NCBI RefSeq assembly: GCF_904846685.1
Contig: NZ_CAJHBQ010000005.1
Location: 1-64,000 of the forward strand
Direction of reading: 5' to 3'
Source of the DNA: Psychrobacter submarinus
GTDB lineage: Bacteria; Pseudomonadota; Gammaproteobacteria; Pseudomonadales; Moraxellaceae
DNA length: 64,000 bases
Below the pieces are notes generated by a model. It was not told the origin of the DNA. It saw only the letters and a program-made list of their open reading frames with translations, and did no database searches. A program made the translations under genes and the position numbers. Positions 42,301 to 51,784 of the stretch are shown here, piece by piece. Each line of letters begins with the position of its first letter. Within the stretch, counting starts at the first letter, position 1.

Positions 42301-43185
42301 CTAGTCTATACACTTCGCTATCTGCTGCGCCATCTGACTCCAGCCGGTCACAAAGTCGTCGCTGGCGCTCATATCTTCTAACTGAATAGTAGTTTTAACT
42401 GGTTGCAGCTTGGTAATAAGCCCTTTAGCAGGCTTACTTTGCGTCACTAAGCACATGCGTTTATTTGGACGCCGCTCACTCAGCTGACGTATCTGGCTGG
42501 CTTTTGGCGCTAGATGATGATCGGCTGTTAAGCTACCAGCCAGCTGCAAATTCAGACTTGGTTCAAGATACTGATAAGCATCGTGATACGCCCAATAAGC
42601 GCTAACGGGTTGGCCACTACGCTTCTGACTAGCCACTGCCCTATCCATTCGCTGCGCAAATTTCTGTGCATTGGCTTGGTAGAGTGTTTTATTTTTTGGA
42701 TCGGCATGACTGTGAATGACGGCCAACGCCCGGGTAATGGCTTTGGCGTTTTCTGGGTCGAGCCAAATATGAGTATCTAAGGTATCGGCTAGTGGCTCAC
42801 CTGCGACATCGCGCATTGGGTAACGCTTAAAAGCATCGAAGGCGAATAAGGATATGGCATTAGGCGCACTATCTAAAGTTGAAGCCAAGTTGTTCTCTAG
42901 TGGCGCGCCAAACCAAACCACAAAGGTGCTGTCTTGAACCGTTTTGATATCTTTTGGGCTGATGCTGCCGTGATGCCCTACTTCACCCGGGTTGAGTAGC
43001 TTTTTAGCGGAGGGTGCACCTTTTGTCACCGCTTCACTGAGCAAAAACAAAGGATAATTACTGACGCTTACGGTATCAGCCGCTTGCGCACTCGTGGTAA
43101 ACAAACCTGCTGATAGTAAACCTGCTAGTAGATTTGTGAGCCAAGACTTCGGGGATAGTATTTTTTTATTCATGGTTTTTATCAT
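42301..43185 (-). CDS. znuA: Zinc ABC transporter periplasmic binding protein ZnuA
   Basis: A 294-residue cluster A-I metal-binding protein with a signal peptide ending near TSAQAA. Metal-ligand histidines are seen in GEVGHHGSISPKD, DTHIWLDPENA and AYWAYHDAYQY, and a late acidic region (EDMSASDDF) completes the fold. The His-rich acidic loop between the first ligands, common in ZnuA, is missing here. It is divergent from zur-znuC-znuB with a Zur-box palindrome between. The start at 43185 (MIKTMNKK) could instead be the Met at 43173. Confidence 0.9.
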   Translation of the reverse strand: MIKTMNKKILSPKSWLTNLLAGLLSAGLFTTSAQAADTVSVSNYPLFLLSEAVTKGAPSAKKLLNPGEVGHHGSISPKDIKTVQDSTFVVWFGAPLENNLASTLDSAPNAISLFAFDAFKRYPMRDVAGEPLADTLDTHIWLDPENAKAITRALAVIHSHADPKNKTLYQANAQKFAQRMDRAVASQKRSGQPVSAYWAYHDAYQYLEPSLNLQLAGSLTADHHLAPKASQIRQLSERRPNKRMCLVTQSKPAKGLITKLQPVKTTIQLEDMSASDDFVTGWSQMAQQIAKCID

Positions 43186-43245
43186 GCCACTTTAGCCCAT
43201 TGTTATTGACAGCTGTCATTAAAGTATCGATTTTTAATTGCATTA

Positions 43246-43260
43246 TGTTATACTATAACA
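43246..43260. promoter_or_regulatory. Probable Zur operator (znuA / zur-znuCB)
   Basis: TGTTATACTATAACA is a near-perfect 15-base palindrome matching the core of the known Zur box (TGTTATAnTATAACA). It lies between the divergent znuA and zur starts, 33 bases before the zur ATG, overlapping a -10-like TATACT. Confidence 0.8.
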
Positions 43261-43292
43261 ATAAAAAGTGCACGATTATTTTAGGAGCGGTT

Positions 43293-43811
43293 ATGAGCGA
43301 TTGTTCATTAGCTAGTCACCATCTTCATGATGTTCAGCAGTTCACTGCTAATGAGGTGCATGCGCGTCTAACTGCTGCTATAGAGCAATGCCGCCTTCGC
43401 GGTGTGCGATTCACCCCACTGCGTCAACAGATCTATGAGCTGATATTGCAGGCCGAGCGGCCCGTTGGTGCTTATGATTTGATTACCCAGTTGCAGCAAG
43501 CTCGCCTGCAAGATAACGACCATGAGCATCGGAATAAGAACGTCGCACCGCCTACGGTTTATCGCAGCTTAGAATTTTTATTAAGTGAGGGCCTGATTCA
43601 TCAGCTCACTTCAATCAACGCTTATGTGCCTTGCTGTCATCCTCGCGCTGAGCACGCCGCGGCATTCTTGATCTGTGAGCAGTGTCAGCGAGTGCAAGAA
43701 TGTAGCAGCTTACCGGTGCAAGAGATGATGAGCTTTGCCGAACAAGATGTAGGGTTTTTGGTCAATCATAGCGTCATCGAACTAAGCGGCCGCTGCCAAG
43801 CTTGTCAGTAG
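43293..43811 (+). CDS. zur: Zinc uptake regulator Zur (Fur family)
   Basis: A 172-residue Fur-family repressor that shuts off zinc uptake when zinc is plentiful. It has the winged helix (RGVRFTPLRQQIYELIL, VAPPTVYRSLEFLLSEGLIHQL), the structural zinc pairs C in FLICEQCQ and at the C-terminal SGRCQACQ, and histidine ligands near PRAEHAA. ATG 43293 has AGGAG 8 bases upstream; an earlier in-frame start at 43200 would run through the Zur operator and is rejected. It is first in the zur-znuC-znuB unit, so it is probably autoregulated. Confidence 0.92.
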   Translation: MSDCSLASHHLHDVQQFTANEVHARLTAAIEQCRLRGVRFTPLRQQIYELILQAERPVGAYDLITQLQQARLQDNDHEHRNKNVAPPTVYRSLEFLLSEGLIHQLTSINAYVPCCHPRAEHAAAFLICEQCQRVQECSSLPVQEMMSFAEQDVGFLVNHSVIELSGRCQACQ

Positions 43812-43874
43812 CTTTTATCATCGCTTTAACTTTTAACTCTTATGATGTTGTGTACATTAAGGGTTTACATCAAG

Positions 43875-43898
43875 CACAAAGCCACAAAGCCACAAAGC
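43875..43898. repeat. Triple CACAAAGC repeat before znuC
   Basis: Three perfect tandem copies of an 8-bp unit lie between the end of zur and the chosen znuC start. They are inside the extended reading frame from TTG 43802, where a unit change would alter the frame. Confidence 0.9.
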
Positions 43899-43921
43899 CA
43901 TTTTTAACCCATAGGTCCGCT

Positions 43922-44692
43922 ATGAGCGTAACCCCCTTACCGACTAAGCAAAATAGTAGTGCTGAGCTGCTAAGCCTAAACAATGTCAGCTACGATATTG
44001 ATAGACAGCGCTTGCTGTCGCATATCAGCATCGATATCGCGGTTAATGAAACGGTGAGTCTGATCGGACCTAATGGCGCAGGCAAATCGACGTTAGTTAA
44101 GCTTATCTTAGGTCTGATAACCGCCAGCGAAGGTACTATAACAGCGCATCAGCCCCTACAGCTTGGCTATGTGCCGCAGCGTTTTGCGGTGCCGCCTATC
44201 TTACCGCTACGAGTCAAAGACTTGCTAGCGCAGGCGGATAAACGCCGACTACAACCAGAGCAGCGGCAGTTTATTTTTGATAAGTTGTCGCTAAATCACC
44301 TGCTTTCACGGCAGATGGGTCATTTATCTGGTGGTGAGACGCAGCGTGTGCTACTAGCGCGCGCCTTACTAGATAAGCCGAACTTACTAATCTTAGATGA
44401 GCCGATGCAGGGGCTTGATCCTGATACTGAGGTTTGGCTCTATCAGTTCATTGATGAGCTGCCGGATTTTTTGCGCTGCGCCATGCTTGTCGTATCGCAT
44501 GACCTGCACTGGGTCATGAAAGGTAGCCGGCGCGTTATTTGTCTCAATAAGCATATTTGCTGTGAAGGACAACCGAGCGAGCTTGCTATCACCAGCGAGT
44601 TTCAAAAGCTCTTTGGCCATCATTACGAGCAGCCTTATGTGCATCAGCATCACGCTTGTGAGCATCATGCCCCTAGCGATGTAGCACCTTAA
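43922..44692 (+). CDS. znuC: Zinc ABC transporter ATPase ZnuC
   Basis: A 256-residue ABC ATPase with GPNGAGKSTL (Walker A), LSGGETQRVLLARAL (signature) and NLLILDEPMQGLDP (Walker B). The C-terminus is His-rich (HHYEQPYVHQHHACEHHA), common in ZnuC. It powers ZnuB using ZnuA-bound zinc. Start is ATG 43922; a TTG at 43802 overlapping the zur stop would add a non-family extension of 40 residues. Confidence 0.92.
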   Translation: MSVTPLPTKQNSSAELLSLNNVSYDIDRQRLLSHISIDIAVNETVSLIGPNGAGKSTLVKLILGLITASEGTITAHQPLQLGYVPQRFAVPPILPLRVKDLLAQADKRRLQPEQRQFIFDKLSLNHLLSRQMGHLSGGETQRVLLARALLDKPNLLILDEPMQGLDPDTEVWLYQFIDELPDFLRCAMLVVSHDLHWVMKGSRRVICLNKHICCEGQPSELAITSEFQKLFGHHYEQPYVHQHHACEHHAPSDVAP

Positions 44693-44769
44693 GCGCTCGT
44701 CATATGAGTACCCCTTTATCTTGAAGCCCTTTTAACCCCCTTTTAGCGCCTATTTAACGGATATCAGTT

Positions 44770-45588
44770 ATGACTGCTTGGTTGGCCATTATCGCTCCGG
44801 CTTGGATTGCCGGCAGTATTCTTGCGCTGCTCTCAGCCCCATTAGGCTGCCTTGTGTTATGGCGGCGTATGGCTTTTTTTGCCGATGCCTTAGCGCACGG
44901 TACGCTCTTGGGCGTGGGGCTTGCGGTGCTTTGGCAGCTACCCATGGGGGCGGGCGTTGGTATCGTCAGCGTGCTGGTGGTGCTCGGCTTAGTGGTCATT
45001 GACGATGAGCGTTTGCCAATGGATGCGGTGTTAGCCGTAGTTGCCGTCACTTTATTATGCTTAGGTTTACTGACGCTCACTCAATTAACCAACCAACAAG
45101 CCAACGTCTTAGGCTTTTTATTCGGTAATCTATTAGAGCTAGATTGGGCGGACTTGCCAATATTAGCGGCGAGCGTACTAATAGGCCTAGCCTTACTGAT
45201 ATACATTTGGCCAGCGCAAATCAAACTTGCCACTCATGAAGCCTTAGCTCGCATTCAAGGCGTTAATCCGGCTCGCCAGCGCTTGTTTTTTATGGGAATA
45301 CTGGCAGGGTTTTGTGCGATTGCCTTACAAGCAGTCGGCAGCCTACTGATAAGCGGGCTTTTAGTACTACCTGCATTGAGCGCTAGATTATGGACGACAT
45401 CGCCGAAGCAGATGGTCATATCTGCCCTCATCATCGCCCAATTCGGAGTGACTTTAGGAGTGTGGGGCAGTGTTTGGATGGATATACAAACCGGTCTGTC
45501 GATTGTCTTAGTGCTCGCTATTTTGTTTTTTATTGCGCTCTTATTCTCAAAACTATTCGCTAAATTGAACGTCACCAATCGCCAATAA
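44770..45588 (+). CDS. znuB: Zinc ABC transporter permease ZnuB
   Basis: A 272-residue membrane permease of the ABC-3 family, with about seven hydrophobic helices. APLGCLVLWRRMAFFADALAHGTLLGV near the N-terminus and LQAVGSLLISGLLVLPALSARL near residue 194 are characteristic. It is encoded after znuC, 77 bases downstream, and probably translated from the same transcript. Confidence 0.93.
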   Translation: MTAWLAIIAPAWIAGSILALLSAPLGCLVLWRRMAFFADALAHGTLLGVGLAVLWQLPMGAGVGIVSVLVVLGLVVIDDERLPMDAVLAVVAVTLLCLGLLTLTQLTNQQANVLGFLFGNLLELDWADLPILAASVLIGLALLIYIWPAQIKLATHEALARIQGVNPARQRLFFMGILAGFCAIALQAVGSLLISGLLVLPALSARLWTTSPKQMVISALIIAQFGVTLGVWGSVWMDIQTGLSIVLVLAILFFIALLFSKLFAKLNVTNRQ

Positions 45589-45790
45589 AGATTAGGCTAC
45601 GAGCGGCTACTATTAATAAGCGCACTTAGCTCTTATCGACTTTCTTTTACTAAGTAGTTGGTTGCTACCAAAAACTGTGCTATAAACAGGCAGATAGCTA
45701 ATCGTTAAATGACTGATAGACGACTAGGAAGTATTAAGGTTATCAGAGCGTTTAGGATTGTCGTCTACTATGGCCTAAGAGACCTTACTC

Positions 45791-46636
45791 ATGCTGAGCT
45801 ACCCCACTTACCACGTTCATGCTCCAGATGGGCAGTTAAATGTTCTGCAAATTACCGATATGCATTTATTATCACCCGCTAGTACAGATAACGCTGAAGA
45901 CCATAGCGATGAAAAACCCAACTGTCGACATTACTTTGAAGCCAATCTTGCTCAAGCGCTTGCTGAAGATATTCGCTGTGATTTGATACTCGTCACCGGC
46001 GACTTAGTCAGTAAGGTTGACAGCGTGACTTACGATCATATTTTTGAGGTACTTCATAGCACGCAGATACCTTTTGCTTGTATTGCAGGTAATCATGATG
46101 TCACCGACGAGTCGAGTCACGACCTGCCCTTTGAGCAACGTAAGCTGATGGCTCGTACTATGGATTCGCGGCTACTGAGCCGGCATGTGATTGAAACAGA
46201 CGCTTGGCAGCTGTTACTGCTAGACTCATCAATCCCTGGCCAAATTGGAGGTGCGGTGACTGAGGCGGATATGGACTGGCTATGTGCGCAGCTTGCGACT
46301 TGTGATAAGCCGGCCTTATTAGCTGTACATCATCATGTGATGCCGATGTACTCTGAGTGGATAGATGCACACATGATAGAAAACGCCGATTATTTTTGGC
46401 AGCGTCTAGCCCCTTATGCGCACTTAAAGGTCATTGTCAGTGGTCATACGCATCAAGAGCAAGTCCGTCATCGTAACGGGGTCACAGTCTACTCGACACC
46501 ATCGACTTGCTATCAGTTTATGCCTTATGAGGATGACTTTAGCTATGATAAACAAGCACATGCCGGCTATCGCTGGTTGCAATTAGCCAACAATGGCAAT
46601 CTTGCAAGCTGGGTCAAAAGACTAGATACTTGGTAG
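45791..46636 (+). CDS. cpdA: 3',5'-cyclic-AMP phosphodiesterase CpdA
   Basis: A 281-residue metallophosphoesterase. Metal-binding motifs appear in order: ITDMHL near residue 22, GDLVS near 75, GNHD near 107, HHHVMP near 180 and GHTHQE near 217. The spacing and C-terminal half are of CpdA type (class III cAMP phosphodiesterase), lowering cAMP in the cytoplasm, though some members act on other substrates. It follows znuB in the same direction but 200 bases away. Confidence 0.88.
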   Translation: MLSYPTYHVHAPDGQLNVLQITDMHLLSPASTDNAEDHSDEKPNCRHYFEANLAQALAEDIRCDLILVTGDLVSKVDSVTYDHIFEVLHSTQIPFACIAGNHDVTDESSHDLPFEQRKLMARTMDSRLLSRHVIETDAWQLLLLDSSIPGQIGGAVTEADMDWLCAQLATCDKPALLAVHHHVMPMYSEWIDAHMIENADYFWQRLAPYAHLKVIVSGHTHQEQVRHRNGVTVYSTPSTCYQFMPYEDDFSYDKQAHAGYRWLQLANNGNLASWVKRLDTW

Positions 46637-46687
46637 CCAGTTTTTAGTGGCATAATGAATAATAGTGACAGTGGACGTTGGTTAGTA

Positions 46688-46717
46688 TAATAATGATAAA
46701 GAAAGTTATCATTATTA
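46688..46717. repeat. Perfect 12-bp inverted repeat upstream of dksA
   Basis: TAATAATGATAA / TTATCATTATTA pair perfectly around a 6-base loop (AGAAAG). There is no T run, so it is not a clear terminator; it lies about 190 bases before dksA and could be an operator. Confidence 0.8.
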
Positions 46718-46902
46718 GGTTAATATTAGCGATTGATAACGTATGGCATCACATTGATGTTAGGTTTATCTATCCTATGATTGGCGTACCCCGTGGTGAA
46801 ACGTTCTAAAAAGGACAAGTCGCAGGGCGATAGAGAGCTTTTGAAGCCTTGTCTTATGCAACATCGTTTTGTTGAATTAATTTGGAAAAATAGGATACCC
46901 TT

Positions 46903-47340
46903 ATGAGCACTTCAACGACGTCTCCAGCTGAGGTAAAATTTACCCCTTATGTTCCTGCCAAAGACGAAGAATATATGTCTGATGCGCAGCTTGAACATTT
47001 TAAAGCAATCTTACTGGACTGGAAAAACCAGCTAATCGGTGAGGCTGACCGCACTAAGACTTATATCCAAGACGAGTCGAGCGCCATGCCAGATATCAAC
47101 GACAGAGCAACTCAAGAAGAAGAGTTCGCCTTAGCACTGCGTACTCGTGACCGTGAGCGTAAACTGATTCGCAAGATCGATAAGTCGATAGCTGAGATTG
47201 AAAATGACGACTATGGCTTTTGTGAGACTTGCGGAGTGGAGATTGGCTTGCGTCGTCTAGAAGCGCGTCCAACCGCGACGCAATGTATCGATTGCAAAAC
47301 CTTATCAGAGATGAAAGAGCGTCAAAACCAGGGTCAATAA
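46903..47340 (+). CDS. dksA: RNA polymerase-binding transcription factor DksA
   Basis: A 145-residue factor that enters the RNA polymerase secondary channel and, with ppGpp, controls rRNA and amino acid promoters. A long coiled coil carries the acidic tip (DINDRATQEEE), and the zinc finger has C107, C110, C128 and C131. The sequence is close to standard DksA. It precedes gluQ, as in many gammaproteobacteria, with a terminator between them. Confidence 0.97.
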   Translation: MSTSTTSPAEVKFTPYVPAKDEEYMSDAQLEHFKAILLDWKNQLIGEADRTKTYIQDESSAMPDINDRATQEEEFALALRTRDRERKLIRKIDKSIAEIENDDYGFCETCGVEIGLRRLEARPTATQCIDCKTLSEMKERQNQGQ

Positions 47341-47369
47341 TACTCCCTTACTGATATCTATACCTTCTC

Positions 47370-47407
47370 AAAGCGAGCACTCTTGATAGAGTCGCTCGCT
47401 TTATTTT
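47370..47407 (+). terminator. Intrinsic terminator after dksA
   Basis: AAAGCGAGCACTC pairs with GAGT-C-GCTCGCTTT (one bulged C) around a loop of six bases and is followed by a T-rich run. Confidence 0.88.
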
Positions 47408-47526
47408 GCCCGTCATTTGTCTCTACCTGTCATTTGCCTCTAATAGTACGCTACTGAAAATCAATATATTTTATCCGTCAGTTTAGTTATGCTATAGCCC
47501 TTCTCTCACTTTGGTAGTGCTTTATT

Positions 47527-48474
47527 TTGACAACGGTTACTCATCCTTCTTTATCATCAAGGCCTTATACAACAGATTTGCCCGTAGGTCGTTTTGCCCC
47601 CTCTCCTACTGGTGAGTTACATCTAGGATCTTTAACGACAGCGCTAGCCAGCTACTGTCATATCAAATCCTTGGGCGGAAAATGGCTACTGCGCATAGAA
47701 GATACGGATACTGAGCGCTGTGATCGGCAGTTCACCGAACAGATATTAATAGACCTAGAAACGCTTGGTCTATACTGGGATGGTGATATTATTCATCAAT
47801 CTGAGCGCATCGACATCTATAACGACTACTTACAGACGGTGCTAGCCCCTTTAACTTATGGCTGCCAATGCTCACGTAAAAGCTTAGCCAGATATTGGGA
47901 TAATAGAAAAAAGGTTAGTGGTTCATCCCCCAACCAGCAACGTTATCCGCGCTGCTGTATTAATGATGACTTAGATAAAAAGGAGCATAAGCTACGCTTG
48001 CAGCTTCCAGATTATGCCATTGGTTTTATGGATGGTATTCAAGGGATGCAGTGGGATAATCCGCAACAGACTTTGGGCGATATGGTGGTCCGTCGGCAAG
48101 ATGGCATGATTAATTATATTTTGGCCGCGAGTATCGATGATGGCTTACAGGGTATCACTCACATCATGCGCGGTCTAGATATTTTGCCAATGACTACCGC
48201 GCAAATCAGCTTATTACAAATGGCAGGCTTGCCGACTGTTAGCTACTGGTATCATTTGCCCCTGATCTGCCATACCAATGGACAAAAACTCTCTAAACAA
48301 AACCTAGCTCAGCCTATCGATACACGTGATCCAAGCGCACTTATCGCGCAAGCTCTCAAATTATTGCAACAACAGCCCGTTGATTTGGACACGCCAGAGC
48401 GTATGCTAAAACAAGCTATTGACCAATGGGACAATACCCCACTACAAAACAAACAGCAATTGGCTACTCTTTAA
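47527..48474 (+). CDS. gluQ: Glutamyl-Q tRNA(Asp) synthetase GluQRS
   Basis: A 315-residue shortened glutamyl-tRNA synthetase without anticodon-binding domain; it attaches Glu to queuosine in tRNA-Asp. The class I motifs are visible: HLGS (HIGH) near residue 31 in [16 protein letters not shown], and KLSKQN (KMSKS) near 258. Cysteines CQCS and RCC with an intervening Tyr region fit its zinc site. No ATG is near the start of homology, so TTG 47527 is used, without a clear ribosome binding site. It follows dksA, the usual arrangement. Confidence 0.9.
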   Translation: MTTVTHPSLSSRPYTTDLPVGRFAPSPTGELHLGSLTTALASYCHIKSLGGKWLLRIEDTDTERCDRQFTEQILIDLETLGLYWDGDIIHQSERIDIYNDYLQTVLAPLTYGCQCSRKSLARYWDNRKKVSGSSPNQQRYPRCCINDDLDKKEHKLRLQLPDYAIGFMDGIQGMQWDNPQQTLGDMVVRRQDGMINYILAASIDDGLQGITHIMRGLDILPMTTAQISLLQMAGLPTVSYWYHLPLICHTNGQKLSKQNLAQPIDTRDPSALIAQALKLLQQQPVDLDTPERMLKQAIDQWDNTPLQNKQQLATL

Positions 48475-48484
48475 GCGCTAGCTG

Positions 48485-49681
48485 CTAATAATGACGACAT
48501 TGGCTCTTTTCGATCTCAGGGCTCTCTTTATATATTTTAAGCAGCAGCGCGACCATCACTAAGCTAATCAGCATCGAGGAGCCGCCGTAGCTAAAGAAAG
48601 GCATAGTTAGTCCTTTGGTCGGCATTGCCCCCATATTCATCGCGGCATTAATAATCGTCTGAGCAATAAAGATAATACCGATACCAAAAGCGGTATAACT
48701 CATGCGCATCTGCCGACGTTTGAGCGCGTTATAACTAATGCGCATAGCGCTACCGATGATCAAGGCTTCGAGCAGCAGTATCAACGTCACGCCGACAAAC
48801 CCCAACTCCTCGCCAGTAATCGCCAATAAGAAGTCGGTATGCGCTTCTGGTAAGTGCGAAAGCTTCTGTACGCTCTCACCGTAACCGACTCCGGTAAACT
48901 GACCACGGCCAAAGGCGATCAAACTGCGCGCCAGCTGATAATCAGTATCTTGGATATCATCGAAAGGATCTAAGAACGACAAAGCTCGCGTCAATCGATA
49001 TTGAACCAAAGTTACTGCCAATACCCCAAGTACACTCACCACCGCCCCTAACGCTATAAACTGCTTATAGGGCGCGCCGGCTATATAAAATATCGCAAAT
49101 ACCGTCCCGACGATGACTACTAGTGAGCCAAAGTCTGGCTGCAATAACAGTAAAAAAGTCAGCAGGCCAATCACTAGTGATATACGCAGAAAACCATCCC
49201 AACCATTACGCACCTCAAACGAGCGGCGCACCACAAAGTCAGCGACAAAGACAATAACAACTAGCTTGGCAAGCTCAGCAACCTGAAAATTAAAACCTCC
49301 TAAACTCAGCCAACGCTTGGAGCCATTAATTGGCGTACCAAATAACGTGATGACTAATAATAGCGCTGTCACCATCAATAAAAAGAACTGCGTACCCGTC
49401 TGGTACAACATCTTAAGTGGTACAAACTTATAAGGTAAAAACGCCAAAAATAAGCCAATGCACATATAGAGCAGTTGGTTGTTGAAAAAATAGAGCTCTG
49501 TCATCCCACGACTGAGCGCAAAGGGTATAGAAGCAGAAGCAACCATCAGCAAACTTAGCACCATCATGCAGCCCACGCTAGCTATCAAAATAGCGCGAGC
49601 TGAAGGTAAGGACAACACACCATCACTACCGGTTTTGGCATAAGAGCTGGAGTTTGAGCGAGAAAAAAAGGAGAGCGCCAT
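48485..49681 (-). CDS. ftsW: Peptidoglycan glycosyltransferase FtsW
   Basis: A 398-residue SEDS-family membrane protein that polymerises lipid II at the division septum together with FtsI. About ten membrane helices are present. NGSKRWLSLGGFNFQVAELAKLVVIVFVADF near the middle, LPEAHTDFLLAITGEELGFVG and the late GLTMPFFSYGGSSML are SEDS hallmarks. The start at 49681 gives a short cytoplasmic N-terminus; ATG 49738 would add 19 residues; neither has a clear ribosome binding site. It follows murD on the same strand, away from the main division gene cluster. Confidence 0.95.
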   Translation of the reverse strand: MALSFFSRSNSSSYAKTGSDGVLSLPSARAILIASVGCMMVLSLLMVASASIPFALSRGMTELYFFNNQLLYMCIGLFLAFLPYKFVPLKMLYQTGTQFFLLMVTALLLVITLFGTPINGSKRWLSLGGFNFQVAELAKLVVIVFVADFVVRRSFEVRNGWDGFLRISLVIGLLTFLLLLQPDFGSLVVIVGTVFAIFYIAGAPYKQFIALGAVVSVLGVLAVTLVQYRLTRALSFLDPFDDIQDTDYQLARSLIAFGRGQFTGVGYGESVQKLSHLPEAHTDFLLAITGEELGFVGVTLILLLEALIIGSAMRISYNALKRRQMRMSYTAFGIGIIFIAQTIINAAMNMGAMPTKGLTMPFFSYGGSSMLISLVMVALLLKIYKESPEIEKSQCRHY

Positions 49682-49826
49682 AATATTCAAATATACTAAC
49701 AAACAAAAAGTACGGCGTTCAGCGAACACCACCATCAAAATCTAAAAAATAACTTATGCCAGTTTTATTATAAACTATAGAATAAATAACCAATAATATC
49801 CATCACTTATAAGAGTAAGAGACCAT

Positions 49827-51254
49827 TTAGCTATCGGCAGTATCTGACGTCATGAGCTGCTGTACGAGCTGACTAAAACGCTCACCGCGCTCAGCATAAC
49901 CACTGAACTGATCGAAGCTGGCACAAGCTGGCGATAACAGTACCGCTTGTACCTGCGATAAGCTACTATCCGTCACTTGCTGAACGCAAGTAAAAGCCTG
50001 ATCTAACGTCTGGCATTGATGCAATCTGACATCATCGCTAAGCTCAGTATCGCGCAGGTGCTGCTCGATAAGTTTGGCATCTTCACCGATGATGAGGACT
50101 TGGCTGACATATTGATTGATAAGCGGCGTCAACTCACCAAACTGCTGGCCTTTTGCTTGACCGCCTAATATTAGTAGCAGCTTACCATCTTTTGGGGCAT
50201 AAACGGCTCCTAGGCCTTCAACCGCTGCCATAGTCGAGCCAATATTAGTACCCTTTGAGTCATTGAAGTAGTCGATATCAGTCACTGAAGCCACAAACTG
50301 GCACCGATGATCAAGCCCCGTAAACTGCTGCAATGTGGCGAGCATACTCTCTAAAGGCAGTCCTGCCAGCTCCCCTAAAGCGAGCGCGGCTTGGGCATTG
50401 AGTAAGTTATGACGGCCTTTGACCGGTAGTTTATCAGCAGATAATAGACGCTCGGTACCGCGAGCCAAATAAATTTGTCCATCAGGATCGGTGATCAAAC
50501 CATACTGGCCTTTATCAGGAGCATGAATGCCGACGCTAATACGAGGCAAGTTGTCTGCGACTAAAGGCCGAGTCAGCGCGTCTTCACGGTTGACGACTAC
50601 TGACTTTGCACCTTGAAAGATACGGTGCTTGGCCTGATGGTAGCCCAGCATATCGCCATGACGGTCTAGATGATCCGGCGACATATTGAGTACAGTCGCT
50701 ACTTGCGCGCCTAGGTTAGTAACGGTCTCTAACTGAAAGCTTGATAGCTCAAGAACCGCTAGCTCCATCTCTTTATTGGCTAATAGGTTTAACGCCGGCA
50801 CGCCGATATTGCCGCCGACGCCTACTTGTACACCAGCATCACCTGCCATCTGTCCCACTAAGGTAGTAACGGTGCTTTTGGCATTGGAGCCGGTGATAGC
50901 GACTATCGGTGCACTACACGCTTCACAAAACAGCTGAATGTCACTGACGACAGGGATATTCGCTTGCCGCGCTTGCGCTACGGCCTCAGTTGCCAAAGAA
51001 ATACCAGGACTGATGATAATACGCGCCGCTTGCAGCAATAACTCGCTATCAATCCCGCCAAATTGACGGATCTCAACCGCAGCTGGTAGCTGCTCAGCCA
51101 AGACTGGCGTAGAGTTATTATCAGTGACGGCAACTCGGTAGCCTTGCTCGGTAAGATAATGCGCTACTGATAATCCGGACTGCCCTAAGCCGACGACGAC
51201 TTGTAGGCCACTGCCTTTATGAATCAATGTCGCTGGTGCCGCAGAGATCGACAT
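49827..51254 (-). CDS. murD: UDP-N-acetylmuramoyl-L-alanine--D-glutamate ligase MurD
   Basis: A 475-residue cytoplasmic ligase adding D-Glu to the muramyl peptide. The N-terminal substrate-binding fold has VVVGLGQSGLSVAHYL, the ATP-binding loop is GSNAKSTVTT near residue 124, and YFNDSKGTNIGST near 309 and LSPACASFDQF near the end are conserved. It is longer than E. coli MurD (438). It lies with ftsW only, 88 bases or more upstream of it, not next to mraY or murG. Confidence 0.96.
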   Translation of the reverse strand: MSISAAPATLIHKGSGLQVVVGLGQSGLSVAHYLTEQGYRVAVTDNNSTPVLAEQLPAAVEIRQFGGIDSELLLQAARIIISPGISLATEAVAQARQANIPVVSDIQLFCEACSAPIVAITGSNAKSTVTTLVGQMAGDAGVQVGVGGNIGVPALNLLANKEMELAVLELSSFQLETVTNLGAQVATVLNMSPDHLDRHGDMLGYHQAKHRIFQGAKSVVVNREDALTRPLVADNLPRISVGIHAPDKGQYGLITDPDGQIYLARGTERLLSADKLPVKGRHNLLNAQAALALGELAGLPLESMLATLQQFTGLDHRCQFVASVTDIDYFNDSKGTNIGSTMAAVEGLGAVYAPKDGKLLLILGGQAKGQQFGELTPLINQYVSQVLIIGEDAKLIEQHLRDTELSDDVRLHQCQTLDQAFTCVQQVTDSSLSQVQAVLLSPACASFDQFSGYAERGERFSQLVQQLMTSDTADS

Positions 51255-51784
51255 ATACTTTCCTTCTCTTAAACTATGGAGGCGCTCTGAAAACGTTGCT
51301 CAGTGATGAGAGCGGTCACGTCGTTTCGAGCGATAAGTATAAGCATGATAACGGTAACGTCGATATTTCGGTACTGCTTTTTTGCCACTTTGTGCTATTA
51401 TGCCCATGTTTTTATCGCTACTGGCGAATGGCCATGTGCTATGTGTTAATAACTAAGGGCTAAATACTTAGCTTTTTATTAGTTTAGCATGTTGTCACTA
51501 GCGGCATACCTTTGCCTCTATTATCATTTTTGTCAAATGAGCGTTACCGTTTTGGTATCGTGCCAGTGAGCTGACAGTCTCATATATTAAGATTGAGCAC
51601 CATCATTAAACCTTATTATACTTCTACTCGTTATTGGCTTTTGCTGCTGTGCAAGTGCCATACTGTTTGACAGGCGCAGTCTGTTAAGCCACGCCTTAGC
51701 TCTCTTGTCAGTGACTATTATTAATAGATAATAGGCCCACGATCAGCGACTTCCTTTTTGTCTTTTATTGTATGCAGCTTACTT
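51255..51784. other. Divergent region, murD / SulP transporter
   Basis: About 530 bases holding promoters for both directions. Several short ORFs cross it but none has both a ribosome binding site and family features. No strong hairpin or known RNA was found. Confidence 0.45.

Noticed and set aside
43200..43292. Longer start of zur at 43200
   Set aside because: It would place the Zur operator inside the coding sequence and lacks a ribosome binding site; ATG 43293 has AGGAG.
46688..46717. The palindrome before dksA as a Fur box
   Set aside because: It has GATAA-like halves, but a 6-base centre breaks the 19-bp Fur pattern GATAATGATAATCATTATC.
51227..51463. Rightward ORF of 78 codons upstream of the SulP gene
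   Set aside because: It overlaps the murD start in another frame and its residues do not resemble a known protein; no ribosome binding site.
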